Positions 1 to 7,086 of a DNA stretch of 7,086 nt are shown here, in pieces. Numbering within the stretch: position 1 is the stretch's first letter; each line of letters opens with the position of its first letter. The stretch is taken from contig USLC01000037.1 in assembly GCA_900555375.1 (NCBI GenBank), positions 1 through 7,086 of the forward strand, in the 5' to 3' direction. This DNA is from an uncultured Eubacteriales bacterium. GTDB taxonomy: Bacteria > Bacillota > Clostridia > Monoglobales > Monoglobaceae. A program made the position numbers and the translations under genes. The notes under the pieces are model-generated. The model searched no databases. It saw nothing but the letters and a program-made list of their open reading frames with translations, and was not told the DNA's origin.

Positions 1-3000
1 GTTCGAGGCGCCCGTATATCCGTAAGGATTTGGTATGGGCGGATTTTTAAGAGGAAGCTCTTCGCCGCTGTCGTTTATAATTATTGTTGATTTATCAAGG
101 TCTGTATATTGATCGTTAATATGATAAATATACTCTGAGGTGTTATATTTATTTAACGAATACGGCGCGGAATTGAGAGTTTCTTTTTCAAACGTATATT
201 TTGTTCCGTTCTTAAACTGAGGGAAAATCACGATTGAGTTCCCGCTTTCGTCAACAATACAAAACGCGTGCATTGTGTTTTTAAAACCTGTATCATTTAC
301 ATCGGTATAGCTTTGATATTTTTTGCCCGATTCGCCGATTAAATTAGTTATGTCATATGTATTTGTCTCTTCGTTGGCTTTTATTTCCCTGCACGACCAG
401 GATGAGAAATTATTGCTCTCGCCGCCCTGATATAAATAATATACCTTTACTTCGCCGTTGGGTGAGAACACGTTTTCAAGGTTTGCGTCGGCTGACAAAG
501 CGTGAACAGATGCTCCGTCTTCATAATTCTTCGACTCGTTTATCTTCATATTAAGAGATGCCTGCGGCAGAGAATCAACGGTGTTAATCGTAAATTCATA
601 TACGGGCGATATATTTCCGTTGTCAAGCTTAACCTGATAGCAGATCGTGTTTGTTCCCTTGATAATCTTAAGATCGCCGTCTGCTTTAGCGTTTTTAAGA
701 TTGGCTTCATCATCGATTCTCCTTATATCATATGTACAGCTGTATGAATTATCTTTATCGCTTTTAAACGGAAGGTCCTCGCCGCCGCTTGTCAGCTTGT
801 TCCATACGCGGAAGCCCGAAACCCGACCTATTGTTTCGCCGCAAAGCTCTTTTGAAACATCCTCGGTTGTAAGAGTTATTTTAGTATAGAACATACCAAG
901 ACTGTTTACAGCGTATGCGTCGGTTTCACTTCTGAAAATCTCGGCTTCGTCGGCTGTCCCGACATTTATTGTTGTCATAAGTGTGTCGCTTGTCTTCTCT
1001 ATCGGAGTAATGTAGGGTGAACCGATGGCATAACCGTTAAAGAATGTGCCGGGCAGAATCTCTGTCTTCGTTGCGCCCGTGTTTGATGACGGGGTCAGAT
1101 TGTCAAGCACAACCGCGGTGTCGTAGCTGAAAGTCTGCGGTTCGTCACTTCCTGTCTGATACAGATAAACCGTTATTCTGTATGCGTCTGTGCCTAAAAT
1201 ATTGCCGTCATTATCTCTGTCGGGCATAGCGAATATCTGATTTTCGCTTCTGCTCAGCGCAGCGGTATAAACAATCGTGCCACTTGAATTTGTTACCTCA
1301 ATTTTTGAATTTTCAAAATCGATATTGTTTACGCCCCACGCAGCTACAATGTTATTTTTTATGCTAAAGCTGAGCCTTACATCAGACATGGTTTTATGCC
1401 TTGTGATATGCTTGATGCCTCCGCCTGCCGTTAAAGCTTCACCCTTGTCGGTCTTAAAGCTGCTATCAAAGCTAATGTTGTGAAGTTCATCGGTTATCGG
1501 TGCGTACAATACCTTAAAGCCGCCCTCTTTCTGATATGAAACATCTTTCGAGCTGTCAGTCGGACGAAGCGGTTTGTTATTTTCGGGGGTCAAATCAGAG
1601 AATGCACTTTCAAACTCGACCGTAACCTCACCGTAGAAGCCTGAAAGCTCTGCTGTATCGGTAAGTGCAGTTACAGTATCAAAGGCTGTGCCGTCCTGAT
1701 TATATGTGATCTTGTACCAGCCGCTTTGATTTGTAAAGTCGAATATATTCACTCCGTCTGCCGCATTGCTTGAATTATATACCTTTGTGTAATAATTTTC
1801 ACCCATTTTAAGGGTAACGCGTGTGTCGGCATATGCCTTTGATTCGGTGTTATCGGGCGCCGACACCGTGATTTCGGGTGAACTGTTTAACTGTGACAAG
1901 TCGCTTTTAACCTCGTACTTTGCCTTTGCCTTTGTTAGGTCGGCAACAGCGCTGTATCGCGAAATTTCGGATTTGTTATTGTCTTTATCGGTCGCGTATA
2001 CAAGCAGGTCTTTTTCAAATTTTTGAGCGGAAGTAAGCTCCTGCGAAAAGTCAAATACCCCGTCTGTGATATTTGCGTTATCCCATTTGGAGTCATCGGC
2101 TTGTGCGTCTTTATCAACAAGCTGATACTTTGCAATAAGCCCGTCTGTGTTATAGTCGGTTACTTTAACCTTAGCTTTAATTGTGGCAGAGTTGTCTCCG
2201 TACTCGGTATTCATCGAAACGAGAGAGATAACGGGGGCGACCTTGTCTATACTTATTTTATCAAGAGACTGTTCGCTTGCTCCGCTGTTTCCCGCCCAGT
2301 CGTTTGATTTAAGCATAAGCTTTGTGCCCTTAAGCTCTGTCGCATCGGTTTTTATATGTATATAAAATTCACTTTGCGGAGTTTCAAACTTATTCCACGC
2401 GGGTTTTGAGGCATTATTCAAAACCGCGGTTTTATAGTCGCCCTCGGCAGGGGTTGAAGAGGGGGAGGTACTTATCGCATATTTATAGCTTATCTGTTTA
2501 TCCCCGTCATAGACCCACGCAAGGTCAGCGTCAAGACTGACAAAGCCCGAGACCTTACCCTCGCCGTCGTTTAACCTTATCGGTATAACAAATTCGCCGT
2601 TTTTTGCATCGCCTTCTATATTTCCATCGATTTCTACTGTCGGTGCGGTGTTGTCAAAATAAATCTGCTGTTTCGGCATAAAATCAATGTCGGCTGATTT
2701 CATAGAACTTATGTATAAATCATATACCCTCTTCACTTCGATTTTAGTCGGTCTGATAGGGTCGTTTACATTATCAGACTTCATATCGGCGGTTATAGTA
2801 AGCGGCTTAAATGTTATTTTTGTTGCTTTGCGCTTATTTACGCCGTCATATACGTTCTCTGTCTTGTCATAAGAAAGCCGTATCGAATTGCCGTCTTTAT
2901 CTTTTATATTAAGGTCTATATAGATTTCGCTGTCGTTATATATTTTAAGCACTTCATCAGACATAAGCGAGAAGGTTATGCAGTCACCCACACCGGCGAA

Positions 3001-4269
3001 AACGCTGCTTCTGTCGATGTCATCGGGCCATTCCGACCCCTGTGAAATTCTTGTATTATCCTCTGTTATCATACTTCCGCTGATTTCGGCGCTTACAACC
3101 TTTGGCGGAACTTCATCGTTGATAAGATTAAACGAGGTCAAGTCCTTTCGCGATATTTCTAAATTGTTTCCTGCAATATCGGTAACGGGGGTAGAAGATG
3201 TGAAGTGTTCCGGGATAAGCCCGGGCTGATTATTTATCTTTTTGTATTTAGCTTCACCGTAATAGGTTGAAAACAGATAGTTATCGGCAAGAGATACTCC
3301 ATACATCTGACCTGTATAGTTTTGACCGCTTACCTCAAAGCCCTCAATTCTTGTGACCTGATATTCTTTTAAATCCTCAGGGGCGTCAATTTTAAAATCG
3401 ATTGAGTTCGTGCTTCCGTTGGATATGCGTACTGCCGTTGCGGTAAGCTCGGTATCCTGAATACCCGTCTGAAGATTTGTAACGCGAAGCTTAAGCTTCA
3501 TATCGGATATATTTCCGATTACGCGAAGCGGCTCCCCCATATTCAGTTTGAGTGTTCCCGCGCCTACTGACGCGGATTTAATTGTCGGCTTGGTCAGGTC
3601 GGCAAACATAACCCACGGGCGGTTGATATACGTTTCGCTTCCGTCTCCGCCACCGCCCATTTTAAGCTCGGTATTCATAAGATCTTCATAGCTTACGTTG
3701 AACCAGCCGCTGTCCCTTTCGACTACGGCATTATTGGGCAGGCTTGAGCCATCAATTCCGTTAGAGCCGAACTTCATAGACGGACGGCTGTTTCCGTTGT
3801 TGGCAAAGTTCCCGCCGAACTTCATCTGAATTTGACCGCTTTCTAACATTGCTTTAAAGTTCTTGTATGAAGCTTGGTCGCTTGCCTCGGTTGCCATCTT
3901 GAACTTGAAGTTTGCTTCCCAGCGTTCGCCGCTGTTTCGGCGGTAATATCTTGTGTTCCACAGCATAGACATTGAATCGTCTTTTTCGTTAAAGCCTGTG
4001 CTGTAACGATATGCAGAGTTATATCTGCCGACAAGCTTAAATAATGCCCCCGATGACAGCGTCAGAGACGTAGGCGACAGCTTGCCGCTGTACGCGTTTC
4101 TGATATACTTTTTAAACAAATTGTCATCGTTGTAGTTGCGTGCATTAAACACGGGCGCTTTGACGCCGTTGCTGACATCTTCGACCGTTTCGGTGTTACC
4201 CGCGGCAGATGCAGGCAGAAGAGACAAAATCATAATGCCAGATATAAATGCGCTTAAAAATCTTTTCAT
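1..4269 (-). CDS. Very large secreted protein with Ig-like modules, C-terminus beyond the window
   Basis: The frame is open for all 1423 codons with no stop, so the protein is longer than 1423 residues. Its ATG follows a strong AGGAGG. Residues 1-23 form a signal peptide: MKR, then a hydrophobic stretch (4-18), then PASAA with likely cleavage after A22 or A23, so it should be exported. Residues about 32-220 form a domain I do not recognise, rich in Asn, Gly and aromatics, with MKFGGN (149-154) and MKFGSN (165-170). From about 226 it reads as consecutive beta-rich modules, with typical bacterial Ig-like landmarks: DIAGN (364-368) then NDEVPP (384-389), DNTAP (539-543), DWAGN (657-661) then DKVAP (675-679), and DSLP (1232-1235). 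Residues 1017-1028 match a calcium-binding loop. Five of the six cysteines lie after residue 1142. No catalytic domain, SLH repeat or sorting signal is visible, but anchors usually sit at the missing C-terminus. An adhesin, S-layer-associated or scaffold role is inference. Confidence 0.88.
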   Translation of the reverse strand, partial: MKRFLSAFISGIMILSLLPASAAGNTETVEDVSNGVKAPVFNARNYNDDNLFKKYIRNAYSGKLSPTSLTLSSGALFKLVGRYNSAYRYSTGFNEKDDSMSMLWNTRYYRRNSGERWEANFKFKMATEASDQASYKNFKAMLESGQIQMKFGGNFANNGNSRPSMKFGSNGIDGSSLPNNAVVERDSGWFNVSYEDLMNTELKMGGGGDGSETYINRPWVMFADLTKPTIKSASVGAGTLKLNMGEPLRVIGNISDMKLKLRVTNLQTGIQDTELTATAVRISNGSTNSIDFKIDAPEDLKEYQVTRIEGFEVSGQNYTGQMYGVSLADNYLFSTYYGEAKYKKINNQPGLIPEHFTSSTPVTDIAGNNLEISRKDLTSFNLINDEVPPKVVSAEISGSMITEDNTRISQGSEWPDDIDRSSVFAGVGDCITFSLMSDEVLKIYNDSEIYIDLNIKDKDGNSIRLSYDKTENVYDGVNKRKATKITFKPLTITADMKSDNVNDPIRPTKIEVKRVYDLYISSMKSADIDFMPKQQIYFDNTAPTVEIDGNIEGDAKNGEFVIPIRLNDGEGKVSGFVSLDADLAWVYDGDKQISYKYAISTSPSSTPAEGDYKTAVLNNASKPAWNKFETPQSEFYIHIKTDATELKGTKLMLKSNDWAGNSGASEQSLDKISIDKVAPVISLVSMNTEYGDNSATIKAKVKVTDYNTDGLIAKYQLVDKDAQADDSKWDNANITDGVFDFSQELTSAQKFEKDLLVYATDKDNNKSEISRYSAVADLTKAKAKYEVKSDLSQLNSSPEITVSAPDNTESKAYADTRVTLKMGENYYTKVYNSSNAADGVNIFDFTNQSGWYKITYNQDGTAFDTVTALTDTAELSGFYGEVTVEFESAFSDLTPENNKPLRPTDSSKDVSYQKEGGFKVLYAPITDELHNISFDSSFKTDKGEALTAGGGIKHITRHKTMSDVRLSFSIKNNIVAAWGVNNIDFENSKIEVTNSSGTIVYTAALSRSENQIFAMPDRDNDGNILGTDAYRITVYLYQTGSDEPQTFSYDTAVVLDNLTPSSNTGATKTEILPGTFFNGYAIGSPYITPIEKTSDTLMTTINVGTADEAEIFRSETDAYAVNSLGMFYTKITLTTEDVSKELCGETIGRVSGFRVWNKLTSGGEDLPFKSDKDNSYSCTYDIRRIDDEANLKNAKADGDLKIIKGTNTICYQVKLDNGNISPVYEFTINTVDSLPQASLNMKINESKNYEDGASVHALSADANLENVFSPNGEVKVYYLYQGGESNNFSSWSCREIKANEETNTYDITNLIGESGKKYQSYTDVNDTGFKNTMHAFCIVDESGNSIVIFPQFKNGTKYTFEKETLNSAPYSLNKYNTSEYIYHINDQYTDLDKSTIIINDSGEELPLKNPPIPNPYGYTGASN

Positions 4270-4278
4270 TAATACATT

Positions 4279-4284
4279 CCTCCT
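4279..4284 (-). promoter_or_regulatory. Strong ribosome binding site of the giant secreted protein
   Basis: The minus strand reads AGGAGG here, nine bases before the ATG at 4269. It lies inside the 21-base gap after the TAA of the upstream regulator. The perfect Shine-Dalgarno core fixes the start of the giant protein at 4269 and supports its own efficient initiation on a shared transcript. Confidence 0.88.
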
Positions 4285-4290
4285 GATGAT

Positions 4291-6633
4291 TTATATTAGT
4301 TTAAGCTTTTCAGCTGTTGTTTTCGCCTCGCTTCGGCGATTAACGCCAAGCTTTTGCAGAATGTGGCTTACGTGGCTTTTAACCGTTGCCAGCTTTATAT
4401 CCAATATTTCGCCTATTTCGGCGTTACTTTTATCCGCACAAAGCAGACGAAGTACCTGAAGCTCTGCCTCGGTCAGCTTTTCAACCGAGTCGTTTTTTGG
4501 CTTTAAAAAGTTTGGATAATATACCGTTTGGCTTCGCATTGCCTTAATAAGGCGGGTTACAAATTTAGATGTCTTTTTGTTTTTAAAATACTCGTCCGCG
4601 ATGGGCAAAAGAGCCGCTCCGTAACCGCTTAGGGTGCGTATAAATCCGTATTCTTCAACTATGTCAAAAGCCGATTTAAAATTCTCTTTCCAGTTATCGT
4701 CCTTTTTTCTGTACCGTGCGATTGCCGATAAGGCGTATATGTGCGCAAGGTCTATGTGCCTTCCGCATACGCAGCAAAACGGTTCAAGCGGAGATAAGGT
4801 AAGCAGCGCCGCGTCATTTTCTCCGTATGACAGCTCGCATAATGCTCTTGTTATATACTGATATCTTTTTAATGTTTTAAAGTTTACGCTGTTTAAATCG
4901 GCGTTTTTGTGATACCATTCGTCCGTAAAATCAAAATCCCCGCAAAAAAGAGCTATGCGGCACATCATTGCGTTTATGTTGGGCAGAAACCTTGTCAGCT
5001 CTTTTTCTTCAAACCTTTCTATAAGAGAGGTCAAAGTCAGCATTGCGTCATCCGCCTTGCCCGAGTCAACCTGACTTCTTACAAGCAGACCGATAAGCGC
5101 AAATTCTATATCAGGGGTACCCTTGCTCTGAACCTCACTTATTTTGGAGACAAGCGTAAGCATACGGCTTGACACGTCTTCACCTTTTTCAAACTTGCTT
5201 TCGGTTATAGCGCAATCGGGCAGACCAACGCCGTCTTTCCCCAGAATCGCCTCAACCGGAATGCGAATGGTAGAGTATAAAAAGTCATCGCGCTTGCTCC
5301 AGTCGGAAAAGTCTTTGCCGCCGTTCATTATGCTTGGCATTGCACTTGTGACAGAGAAGGCGGGCAGCTTGATTTCTTTGCTCGTAAGCAGTTTAAACGC
5401 CGCTTTTACCGTGTCAGCCATTCCGCTTACCCCTCGCTGAGGCAGCGAAATATCAAGCCAAGTCAGGCGGCTTCTTGCTTCGCGTGCCGCCGCGTCAGAC
5501 TTGCCGCGCATTGCCGCAAAGTTTTCAAGCTCGCGGTACCACTTTTCAGAGGTATCATAGTCAGTGTGCAGGGCGCACAGCATACACATTCCCTGCATAA
5601 GCGCGGGGCTGGATGAAATCTGACTGTCGGGCAGCGAGAGAAAGTAGTTTTCCATTTCTTCATAATGCCCCATACCGGGGTGAAGATTGGTAGTCTTTAT
5701 CAAAAGCTCTGATACTTTGCTGCTTTCGCCGCTTTTGGAATAATACTCAAGCGCCTTGCCGTAGTTTTCGTGAAGCTCGTAATAAAGACCGCCGCGGCTG
5801 TATATTGCCGCCTGATGCTCTGCTGTAAATTCGCTCGATTGCAGAAATTCGCGGAAGATAGCCCAAAAACCGAATTTGTCAATGCTGTCATATATCAGCA
5901 TACGCGTGTTTCTCTGAATCTCAGCCAAAAGCTCGCCGGCGTGAACATCGCCGCTTACCATTCTGGCAAGCTCTGTATTAAAGCTTTCAAACGGCGCAAG
6001 CTCAAGCAGAAATCTTCTCAGCGGAAGCTCAAACCTGCGGAAAATCATCTCGTCAAAATATGCAAAAATTTCGCGCTTGCAGTCACTCAGCATTTTATCC
6101 CCTAATGGCTCTCCGTTTATCATATGCCGAAGCACAATCGAGAGAGCAAGAGGATATCCCATTGTTTCACGGTGTAAGACAGAGGCCTGTGAATCGCTTA
6201 AGCTTACGCCGTTTCTTTCAAAAAACTCTGCTGTTTCTACGCGGGTTAAGAAAAACTCTTCCGTATTAACGGTTATCATAAGCCCCGAAAGCTTGAAAGG
6301 AATAAGTATTGACGGCACCTCTCCGCGCGTCAGCAGAATAAATTTTGTTTTCGGATTATCGCGTATAAAAGAATAAAGCAGTTGTCTGTCGCTGTCGTAT
6401 TGAAGCCTGTTAAGGTCATCTATAAGAATTATGCGGTAATCCGTTTTGTTAAGCAGGGCAAAATTCAAATCTTCGGCAGACAGACTGCCGTATTCCGTCC
6501 CGTTAAGCAGCCGCCTTATAACGGTTGTTTTACCGAATCCGCACGGAGCGCTTAAAAGCAGTATTCTACCGCTTTCGGCAAAGCTTTTATACTTTTCGTA
6601 CAGTTCGGGTTTAATAAAAGGCTCCGGAATCAA
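4291..6633 (-). CDS. LuxR-family transcriptional regulator, MalT/LAL-type STAND ATPase
   Basis: This is a large ATP-dependent activator of the MalT/LAL class, in which an inducer and ATP drive oligomerisation on DNA. Counting from the TTG at 6633 gives 780 residues, slightly shorter than MalT-type proteins (about 850-900). Walker A is SAPCGFGKTT (28-37) and Walker B is RIILIDD (67-73). A sensor-like strand, KFILLTRGE, follows at 97-105, and then the family's GYPLAL signature. The middle is helical and resembles the TPR-like repeats that bind inducers in this class. Residues 720-780 are a complete GerE helix-turn-helix (LTEAELQVLRLL, SNAEIGEIL, ATVKSHVSHILQKLGV). The frame can be extended upstream to a TTG at 6669 (792 residues), but only the 6633 TTG has a ribosome binding site before it. 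The gene lies 21 bases upstream of the giant secreted protein on the same strand, which is a plausible target. The inducer cannot be read from the sequence. Confidence 0.93.
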   Translation of the reverse strand: MIPEPFIKPELYEKYKSFAESGRILLLSAPCGFGKTTVIRRLLNGTEYGSLSAEDLNFALLNKTDYRIILIDDLNRLQYDSDRQLLYSFIRDNPKTKFILLTRGEVPSILIPFKLSGLMITVNTEEFFLTRVETAEFFERNGVSLSDSQASVLHRETMGYPLALSIVLRHMINGEPLGDKMLSDCKREIFAYFDEMIFRRFELPLRRFLLELAPFESFNTELARMVSGDVHAGELLAEIQRNTRMLIYDSIDKFGFWAIFREFLQSSEFTAEHQAAIYSRGGLYYELHENYGKALEYYSKSGESSKVSELLIKTTNLHPGMGHYEEMENYFLSLPDSQISSSPALMQGMCMLCALHTDYDTSEKWYRELENFAAMRGKSDAAAREARSRLTWLDISLPQRGVSGMADTVKAAFKLLTSKEIKLPAFSVTSAMPSIMNGGKDFSDWSKRDDFLYSTIRIPVEAILGKDGVGLPDCAITESKFEKGEDVSSRMLTLVSKISEVQSKGTPDIEFALIGLLVRSQVDSGKADDAMLTLTSLIERFEEKELTRFLPNINAMMCRIALFCGDFDFTDEWYHKNADLNSVNFKTLKRYQYITRALCELSYGENDAALLTLSPLEPFCCVCGRHIDLAHIYALSAIARYRKKDDNWKENFKSAFDIVEEYGFIRTLSGYGAALLPIADEYFKNKKTSKFVTRLIKAMRSQTVYYPNFLKPKNDSVEKLTEAELQVLRLLCADKSNAEIGEILDIKLATVKSHVSHILQKLGVNRRSEAKTTAEKLKLI

Positions 6634-6643
6634 GCATTTCACA

Positions 6644-6650
6644 TCCTTTC
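6644..6650 (-). promoter_or_regulatory. Ribosome binding site that decides the regulator's start
   Basis: The minus strand reads GAAAGGA here. It lies 10 bases before the in-frame TTG (6633-6631) and 6 bases before an out-of-frame ATG (6637-6635). It lies downstream of the farther TTG at 6669, so that longer start is unlikely. The in-frame GTG at 6642-6640 is too close to use this site. The choice of TTG at 6633 rests mainly on this site and on the fact that conserved-looking sequence (IPEPFIKPELYEKY) begins right after it. Confidence 0.6.
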
Positions 6651-6654
6651 TTAA

Positions 6655-6695
6655 AATAATATGTGTCAAAGCCCGGTTGTTTTCATAAAATACCG
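6655..6695. other. Composition and gene-content junction
   Basis: Left of this point are two minus-strand genes of moderate G+C; the block 5461-5520 has about 39 G or C in 60. Right of it, the three blocks starting at 6721, 6781 and 6841 have about 15, 18 and 17 in 60. The acyltransferase on the right lacks its N-terminal two thirds, and its recognisable sequence starts at about 6688. No direct repeat, insertion-sequence end or tRNA is visible at the join. I also find no complete sigma-70 promoter for the regulator between 6634 and 6690: TTGACA is present on the minus strand at 6669-6664, but no -10 box lies at the right distance. Recombination scar and assembly chimera are both compatible with this. 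Confidence 0.6.
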
Positions 6696-7025
6696 ATTAT
6701 AATTATTATAGTTTTAATATTTATAATAATTTCATTAGTGGCATTTGTTTTATTGATTGTTTTAGGATATGGACAAGTAGCTTCGTTTTTATTTGTTCCT
6801 TATTTAACATTATATATTGCGTTTTGCTTGCCACAATGCAATAATCATTTAGCTTCACTAGGAAATTTATCTTATGATATTTACTTATGTGGATGGCCAA
6901 TCCAACAAATGGTTATTAGTTTATTTGGTGGATCGATGCTTGTTGGTATGAATATTCTAATATCGATTCCTTTAAGTATTCTTGTTGGGTATATAACGTA
7001 TAGTCTTGTAGAGAAAAACATGTAG
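6663..7025 (+). CDS. Truncated membrane acyltransferase (family 3), C-terminal fragment
   Basis: The 120-codon frame ends at TAG and looks like the last third of an acyltransferase-3 (OatA/NodX-like) membrane enzyme. These enzymes move acetyl or other acyl groups onto sugars of surface polysaccharides and are usually 330-400 residues with about ten membrane spans. Visible here are a very hydrophobic segment (about residues 10-34), a second one (40-55), the C-terminal signature LGNLSYDIYLCGWPIQQ, and a last span ending in the typical YSLVEK. The N-terminal part, which carries the catalytic His region, is absent. The nominal GTG at 6663 has no ribosome binding site and an in-frame TAA lies just before it at 6657, so the first eight codons are probably not part of the original gene. 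It is therefore probably not functional as it stands. A+T content is much higher than in the regulator next door. The next gene follows after 13 bases in the same direction, as in a polysaccharide operon. Confidence 0.75.
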   Translation: MSKPGCFHKIPIIIIIVLIFIIISLVAFVLLIVLGYGQVASFLFVPYLTLYIAFCLPQCNNHLASLGNLSYDIYLCGWPIQQMVISLFGGSMLVGMNILISIPLSILVGYITYSLVEKNM

Positions 7026-7027
7026 AG

Positions 7028-7033
7028 AAGAGG
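7028..7033 (+). promoter_or_regulatory. Ribosome binding site of the right-edge gene
   Basis: AAGAGG lies five bases before the ATG at 7039 and three bases after the acyltransferase stop. This close spacing supports a polycistronic, plus-strand polysaccharide operon running out of the window. Confidence 0.65.
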
Positions 7034-7038
7034 TCTTT

Positions 7039-7086
7039 ATGGATAATAACACAAAGAAGAATGTTATTTGGAATATGATTGGTACA
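7039..7086 (+). CDS. Start of a probable polysaccharide flippase (Wzx-like), cut by the window edge
   Basis: Only 16 codons are present, ATG through Thr, reading MDNNTKKNVIWNMIGT. A short basic N-terminus followed by a V-I-W-N-M-I-G-T type stretch is what I would expect at the start of oligosaccharide flippases of the MATE/PST superfamily, which move lipid-linked sugar repeat units across the membrane. The position directly after an acyltransferase in the same operon fits that reading. With so few residues the family call is an inference from resemblance and context. That a gene starts here is well supported by the ribosome binding site and the 13-base spacing. Confidence 0.55.
   Translation, partial: MDNNTKKNVIWNMIGT

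Noticed and set aside
2023..2307. 94-codon plus-strand open frame
   Set aside because: It uses the same codon register as the giant protein read backwards and lies within an Ig-like module, so it is a shadow.
3486..3499. Perfect 14-base palindrome GAAGCTTAAGCTTC
   Set aside because: It encodes alternating Lys-Leu in a beta strand of the giant protein (MKLKLRV). It is in mid-gene with no T-tract, so it is neither a terminator nor a plausible operator.
4136..4459. 107-codon plus-strand open frame spanning the gap between the two minus-strand genes
   Set aside because: It is antisense to the signal-peptide end of the giant protein and to the helix-turn-helix of the regulator. Both of those have strong protein evidence, and the frame itself has none.
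5770..6105. 111-codon plus-strand open frame
   Set aside because: It lies wholly inside the regulator on the opposite strand, shows no ribosome binding site or family resemblance, and the minus-strand protein there is clearly real.
6664..6669. Minus-strand TTGACA as a -35 box for the regulator
   Set aside because: No -10-like hexamer lies 16-18 bases downstream; that position falls on the ribosome binding site region. A TATTAT lies only two bases after it.
6686..6735. AT-rich run with several TATAAT-like words, considered as a promoter or origin
   Set aside because: It encodes the Ile-rich membrane span of the acyltransferase fragment (ATA/ATT codons), which explains the composition. No paired -35 box or iterated box was found.

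Overview
The window looks like a piece of a Gram-positive-type gut Firmicute (Bacillota, probably Clostridia), possibly from a metagenome. The reasons are the purine-rich AGGAGG-type ribosome binding sites, frequent ATA and AAA codons at moderate G+C, a LuxR-type large ATPase regulator, and a very large secreted protein built of Ig-like modules. Genus-level placement is not possible from what is visible.

Layout. Positions 1-4269 (minus strand) are one uninterrupted reading frame of 1423 codons that runs off the left edge. It begins with a clean signal peptide and continues as a large, mostly beta-type extracellular protein. Positions 4291-6633 (minus strand) encode a complete STAND-type ATPase regulator of the MalT/LAL class, with Walker A and B motifs at the N-terminus, a helical-repeat-like middle and a LuxR/GerE helix-turn-helix at the C-terminus. 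Only 21 bases separate its stop from the start of the giant protein, with no terminator between them. The two are therefore probably one transcript read right to left, regulator first and surface protein second.

From about position 6690 to the right edge the DNA changes character. G+C falls to about 25-30% and coding switches to the plus strand. The content becomes the last third of a family-3 membrane acyltransferase (6663-7025, N-terminal part missing), followed 13 bases later by the first 16 codons of what looks like a polysaccharide flippase (7039 onward). This is the signature of a capsule or exopolysaccharide cluster. The acyltransferase is cut exactly where the composition changes, just upstream of the regulator's start. 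The point is thus either a genuine recombination or transfer boundary, or an artificial join between two unrelated genomes in an assembly.

There is no stretch longer than 300 bases without a gene, and I see no RNA gene, CRISPR array, insertion sequence or long repeat. The points most worth following are the 6660-6700 junction, the regulator/giant-protein pairing with its unassigned N-terminal domain, and the ambiguous start of the regulator, where an 8-codon ATG mini-frame sits at the better ribosome binding distance.
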